From Ziziphus jujuba (taxonomy: Eukaryota > Streptophyta > Magnoliopsida > Rosales > Rhamnaceae): a DNA stretch of 64,000 nt. The DNA lies in contig NC_083384.1 of assembly GCF_031755915.1 (NCBI RefSeq), forward strand, positions 8,286,501-8,350,500, in the 5' to 3' direction. Below the pieces are notes generated by a model, which searched no databases, was not told where the DNA came from, and saw nothing but the letters and a program-made list of their open reading frames with translations. The position numbers were made by a program, and so were the translations under genes. Shown one piece after another: positions 58,798 to 64,000 of the stretch. How positions within the stretch are numbered: position 1 is the stretch's first letter; each line of letters begins with the position of its first letter.

Positions 58798-61682
58798 TGT
58801 AACACCCCGTCCCGAACCATGTCGGAATTTTTTGCACGTTGATCGAGGTTGACCGTTGACCGTTGACCAAAGGGGTCAAAAGTTGATTTTTTTGACCCGG
58901 TTGGAATTCTAGGTTGACTGAGGTACCGTTACGAAGTACACGTTGGCACGAGTTCGTAGACTAGTAGCACGTTGAAAATGGAGCTACGGTTTGAAAGTTA
59001 TGAGCAAAACAAGTTGAGGTCCAAACTATCCAAGGGGTGCCGGAGTTGACTTTTTATTCATGCAAGGTTGAGCTTTGACTCATGCATGGTTGTGAAGTGC
59101 TCGTCGATACGAGTCCGTAGACTAGCAGCACGTCCGATTTGGACATGTGGTTTGAAAGTTATGGACCTGTAGAGTTTTTCAAATACCGTATTATTTTAAT
59201 ATTATTTTTTTTAAACGTGTAACGATGTGCCACGTGTGACTTAATGAAGGTGACCATGTGTCACCATATTGAGAAGCCACATGTCAACCATGTGTAATAT
59301 CAAATTATTTTTATTATTATTTTAAATAATAATATTATTATTTAATTATTTAATTATTTTTATTTTCCTTTTTCTTTTTCTTTTTCTTTTCCTTTTTCTT
59401 TTCTTTTACTTTTTCTTTTCTTTTCCCCACGTGGGAAAACACCCTTCCTTTCTTTTCCCTTCCTTCCCTTCTTCTTCCCCGAGCCCGACAGAGACAAAAA
59501 GAACCACACAGCTTTCTCTCCCTCCTGTTGTCTCTCTCTCTCCCGTGTTTTTAAATTCCGGCCACCCATTGTCCACACGCGCCGGCCAGTGATGAGTGGA
59601 GGGAGGAGGCAAGCTCGGCCACCAATTTTCGCGGTCACCGGCCGCCGGAAGCGCGCTGGAAAAATTTCTCTCTCCTCTTTTCTTATGTTTTCCGGCCAGC
59701 CCAGTCCGAATTAAACCTCCTCTCCCCCTATTTTGGGTCCTCTGAGTTCAAATATGGCCTCCAATCTTAAAAATTCAAAGCGGTTTGCGAGATACGAGGA
59801 ATTGAAAACCGGCCGAAGCTTTTCGGCCAAATTTCGGCCACCTCCGGCGGAATTGGGGTCGATGGAGACCGGATTTGTAATCCTCATCACTCAAGCTTCG
59901 ATTCCGTATATTATTCGACTATTTTTGATAACGTTTGTGTTTGACCCCCCCGGGTACCGGGTATTATTTACCCGATTAAAATATTAATTTATTTGACTGT
60001 GTGTGAATTTTGTTCTAGGAGCACGGATGAGTAATGGAATTGATCCCATGGTGGATCATGGTTTAATTGCGTGCTCCAGGTGAGTGACCCACCTTTAAAA
60101 ATGTTTTTGGGGTAATTGATAATATTTATGTGGTGTTAAATTGATATCTGTAATTTGTGCTCATGTGACATATTTTAAATACAATCGGGAAAAATATTAT
60201 TTTATATATATATTTACCCATTGGTGCTAAATGGAATTTTTGGGTTATCAAGAAATTCCCGATTTTTATTATTGTGGTTAAATAGTATTTATTACACATG
60301 AGCGAGTATTTTCAGTAATTCGTAGTGTTTGGATTTTATATTATTTTTCGAGCATAATTGGGTTAAATATTTTATGAAAATATTTGTTTGAGTTGGTGGT
60401 TTGATTTTATAAATTATGCCCACGGTATTTTAATGGTTGAACCTCGTATTACGAGAAAATGTATGGTTTTATTTGTTATCGATGTTTTCGTACCGGTTTG
60501 TTAAATAAAAATATGGGGGATGGTAAGTGTGAAAATTTGATATATTTCCCATGGTAATTTTGGAAAACGGTACGGTTGGTTTAATAATTGTTTTAGACGC
60601 ACTCATACAGTATTGGTGTTCTGGTATATGTATATGTGGTTCAGCGCGCAAGTATTATTATTTCACCCGTGAGTTGCCATTGGACCGTGGGAAAGCAAGT
60701 TTGTTATTGCACACAGCCGCCCCCCTCCTTGGCCGGGATGATGGTTTCAGCAGCGGTACTGTCGGGACGCCGAAGTGCCGTTTGCAAGTTTCTCTCTTTA
60801 ATCTCCCCGCCAGTCGGTGCTCAGGACGCTGGGTATCGGAGGGCATCACTGGTATATAGTGTGGTGTGTCAAGTACAAATTTTTCTGATAGAAATTTCAA
60901 ACCCCAAAGAGTACAAAATTATTTATTATAATTTATTACAGTTTATTTATATATGGGATATTTATTTATTTATTTATTTGTTATTTATTAAATTATTTGG
61001 TCCCTTGGTTTTCGGGAAGTACGAATATCGGGTTTTGTGAAAATGTTTTAAAAAGGGAAACATTTCCAACGGAGTGAATAGTGAGGGTTTTGAGAGAAAT
61101 TGTTACTTCAATTTTTATTTATTTATTTATTTACTTAATTGTTCGGTATTGATTAATTAAATCCTTTATTTGGTATATTATATTAAAGGTGTACAGTAGA
61201 TAGGGTCACTCACTAAGATGATTAGCATCTCACACTCTTAAATTCTGTTCCCCTAGATCCAGGTTGGAGACGTTGATTGTCCGGGACGAGCCCAACGTCT
61301 CAGTTCGTTGCCGAAGGTTCAAGAAGTTTTTCTTCCCTTTTTTCTCTCGAACTTGTATTGCTTCTTTATCTGTCATTTTATAAATTCCACATTTATCTGT
61401 ATAATGTTTTGTATACTGTATTGGACATGCAGTTGTTATTTATGCACTGGGTTGTTGCTGCTTTAATTGAAGTGTTGAAATTTGTGGAACCAATTTGTAG
61501 CATCGTGGGAGGAATAAGGGGATGCTTTTTTTAGAAGTGTGTTTTCAGTGCAGGTAATTTTTGGTTAGTCCTACCCTTAGGGGAGGTGCTGCCGGATTTT
61601 CCGTTGGAAGGTTCGGTGGTATTTCCCTGGGATCAGGGCTTGTCTAGGGTTCCAGGTAAGGAATTCTGGACGGGTCCTGACA
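58798..61682 (+). mobile_element. Solo LTR B, same family and orientation as solo LTR A
   Basis: 2885 bases from TGTAACACCCCGTCCC to TCTGGACGGGTCCTGACA, collinear with 53926-56713. The flanks share TTTA (58794-58797 and 61683-61686), which is one base short of the expected five. It has its own flanks, so A and B are not the two ends of one element. It lies between the first exon at 58088 and the possible exons after 61840. Confidence 0.85.
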
Positions 61683-62522
61683 TTTATGTATTTACTAAAA
61701 TTGGTCTTCCAACACTTTTGTAGTTCTTTTTTTATTTTTATACCCTACTTTAGTGGTCATGTTTTTTTTACATTGCCCACCTTGAAATGTTTATACATTT
61801 TAAAGTATCACTTTATGGTAAATATACATTTTCTTTAAATATTTGCAGGGTGGATATTGTTGATTGAGGATTTCAATATTTGACCTTCGTCCTGGAATGG
61901 ATGGAAGTGATGAGAATTCAATTGTATAGTGGTAAGGAAAACAAGTATCTCTTCTTACTTTTTTTTTTCTTTTTTTTTTTTTCCCCGAAGCAATTTTTTA
62001 GAAACTAAGTTCTAATATTGTATATATGCTTTTCTATTTGTACAATACATAAATTTTTTAGTTGCATTTATGAGCTCATGTTTTCCACATCAAGATCTTG
62101 AAATGATTTGAAATTCCTTAAGCTTCGTCTTATCGCACCATATTATATATATATATTTTTTTAAACAATGAAATATACTTAGTGTGATCATTGAACCAAT
62201 TCCTACTTCTTTTTTTCTTACAATTCTTAAATTTTCTTTTTAATACTCATTCTTGATGTAATTCCTTGAACAAGCAATTGGTACTTCAAAGAGGCATAAT
62301 GAATTAAAGAAATTGTTTTCCCTATAAAGTGGATATGCTAGTGTCAAACAAAAGAAGAATTTACGAAAGAACTAAAACCTTAAGCAACCTGACAAGAAAA
62401 TACATTTTTCATTATTTTTATTATGATAATAAGTGTTATTTTCAAATTCTGATTTCTATATTCTGTGAGGTTTTTGTGTTCCTCAAATGGTGTCATTTAC
62501 ATATATTCTATACAGGGTAAAG

Positions 62523-63102
62523 ATGGGTGCAACACTTCACAGGTCTTCGAAAGGACAGGCAAGAGGGTTAAAACCTCCATACCTTATGGTAAAATCTGTT
62601 TTTGATATCTTTTTATTTTGCTTTTATCTTGTGCAAACACTTATTTATATGGTGAAAATGAGACACTGACTTTTGTAGCTTGTGCATGTATGTTTCATTC
62701 TAATATAAAGAGAAGTCTACCTCTTATTTCCTACATGTACTTTAACTTATTTTCTATTTCTCTTGATTATTTATTAGCATGCATTTCTTCCTCCATATTC
62801 GAAGTACAATTTGTTTGTACGTTATGTCCTGTGTCCACTGTCTTCTTAGTGTTTACTTGTTGAAATTTATCTTTTAAGCATATCTTGGTTATGCAGCCCT
62901 TTTTTGGGATGTTTGGATATGGAGGACCTATTGCGTCTATGCATCTAGGAAGGTATGAGTTGCAGCTTCATTTGTGTCTTCATTTTGATTGAATATTCCA
63001 AAATGTTTAGTTTTACCTTTTCTCATTTCACTGTCCTGTCGTAGGCATGGTTTTGTTTCTTTGAAGATAGAATTACAAGAAAGTATATACGTTACATCTT
63101 GA
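62523..63102 (+). CDS. Possible small three-exon gene (59 residues), unidentified
   Basis: Three segments join in phase with GT-AG introns: 62523-62588 (MGATLHRSSKGQARGLKPPY and LM), 62897-62952 (PFFGMFGYGGPIASMHLG) and 63045-63102 (RHGFVSLKIELQESIYVTS, stop). The first is preceded by a possible acceptor (tatacag, 62514). I recognise no family. The glycine/aromatic stretch is hydrophobic. It may share the transcript starting near 57.8 kb. The consistent phases support it, but short segments can fit by chance. Confidence 0.3.
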
Positions 63103-64000
63103 GAGAGAAGCCTTACTCGACAGTTCTGGCTCTGAACATACCTGGACGATAGTTAAGTTGCATACCAGTTTCGTGATCTGTCAGAGGGCCATATTTTTTA
63201 ATGCTTTTATATGATTTCTCTTACATCTTTGCAATAGAACCATCCAATGGTTTTCAATCTCTTGTACTAATGGACAACTTCATTTCCATTTTAGACTGAT
63301 GGTGGTATCAAAAATCCCTTAGAAGATGAAATTAGGGACACACCCCATAGAGAACTACTCTGTTTCTATTATTTTATACTTTTGGCATGGTCAAATGGAG
63401 AAATTATGTGTCAATTACAAGAATTTACTCGTGCCAGCTGGGAATTTGACAAAATGATAGCTGTTGAATTTTATTTTTTTTATAAGTGGGATTCCTTCCG
63501 GTAATTTTCACGTTGTACCTGACCAGAAGAATATATGTGCTTGCTTTTATGTGATTATGATCAATTATTTGAACATGCTACCTGATATAATTTTTTTTGG
63601 TGGTAGATGGGTGGATAAAATCCTTGAGGCATTAAGAGGATATGACCACTAGAGGACTGGCTGTTAATTGTTTAGGTGAAAAAAGCAGTTGCTTGTTTTT
63701 GTTCCTTCCTTGGTTTCCTCCAGATGCAGGTATATGAGATGATGTGAGAGGTGTAGAATAAGGCAGCAACACAGATATGGAAAAGTTTAAGTTTCTATTT
63801 ATGTGATTGCATGCCAGTAGCAATACAATATGTTAGAATGTTTAACATCCTGAACAGCTCATATCTGGTAGCTAGATCATTCTTTTGAAGTTAGTGAAGA
63901 GCAATAATTTTATGGAAAGCCAACTTTCCTGCTTGATAATGACCCTACATCTTTTTTACTGTGCCTTAACGATGAGCTATTACCACTCTTAGTAAAATAA
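63103..64000. other. Right-end stretch with no supported gene
   Basis: It is AT-rich and may be the 3' UTR or an intron of the unidentified unit. Nothing recognisable was found. Confidence 0.3.

Noticed and set aside
53926..61682. One large element with LTRs A and B as its two ends
   Set aside because: A has its own perfect target duplication, and the DNA between A and B holds a gene-like exon rather than a primer site and gag-pol.
61849..61931. Coding exon of the transcription unit starting at 58088
   Set aside because: It has splice-like ends, but all three frames contain stops, so it can only be non-coding or a terminal segment.
1..64000. CRISPR arrays, operons, tRNA or rRNA genes
   Set aside because: I saw no regularly spaced repeat-spacer pattern and no tRNA or rRNA signature; the window is plant nuclear DNA.

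Overview
This is a nuclear window from a dicot plant. The evidence is AT-rich intergenic DNA, short introns with plant-type splice sites, plant-specific families (DUF4220/DUF594, DUF620, BAHD, F-box, RALF) and dense LTR retrotransposons primed by initiator tRNA-Met. I could not place the species.

Layout. 1-2.2 kb: the 3' half of a decayed Ty1/copia element. 2.6-21.5 kb: a broken array of DUF4220/DUF594 membrane-protein genes. It holds copy 1 (2595-4493, several lesions), an orphan promoter copy without a coding region (about 5.2-6.8 kb), and copy 2 (13976-21532), which is split by a nearly intact reverse-oriented copia element (14623-20319, target duplication ATAAT). A second copia element (7134-12555, target duplication CTTTG) sits between them. 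23.5-27.6 kb: intact 11-exon IWS1/SPN1 transcription factor gene (+). 29.7-32.9 kb: three-exon F-box gene (+). 33-36.5 kb: relics, namely a LINE-like 3' end, a RALF peptide pseudogene and a polyol/monosaccharide transporter pseudogene (-). 37.3-38.9 kb: intact DUF620 gene (+). 39.3-41.9 kb: intact AE7/MIP18 (CIA Fe-S assembly) gene (-), whose first coding intron has U12-type signals with apparent AT-AA ends. 44.6-53.9 kb: one intact BAHD acyltransferase gene between a 5' stub and a 3' stub of the same family, with two mirror-image clusters of miniature TRIM-type LTR elements. 53.9-61.7 kb: two large solo LTRs of one family; the first lies in the BAHD 3' stub, the second in an apparent intron of an unidentified transcription unit starting near 57.8 kb.

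The five intact genes (IWS1, F-box, DUF620, AE7, BAHD) have unrelated roles: transcription elongation, ubiquitin ligase targeting, unknown, Fe-S cluster delivery and acyl transfer. Plant genes are not grouped in operons, so no joint pathway is implied. The structural theme is gene-family arrays eroded by retrotransposons. I see no CRISPR array, rRNA or tRNA gene. The most unusual items are the AT-AA intron, the palindromic TRIM clusters, the stress-motif arrays inside retroelement regulatory regions, and a possible 59-residue three-exon microprotein at the right end.
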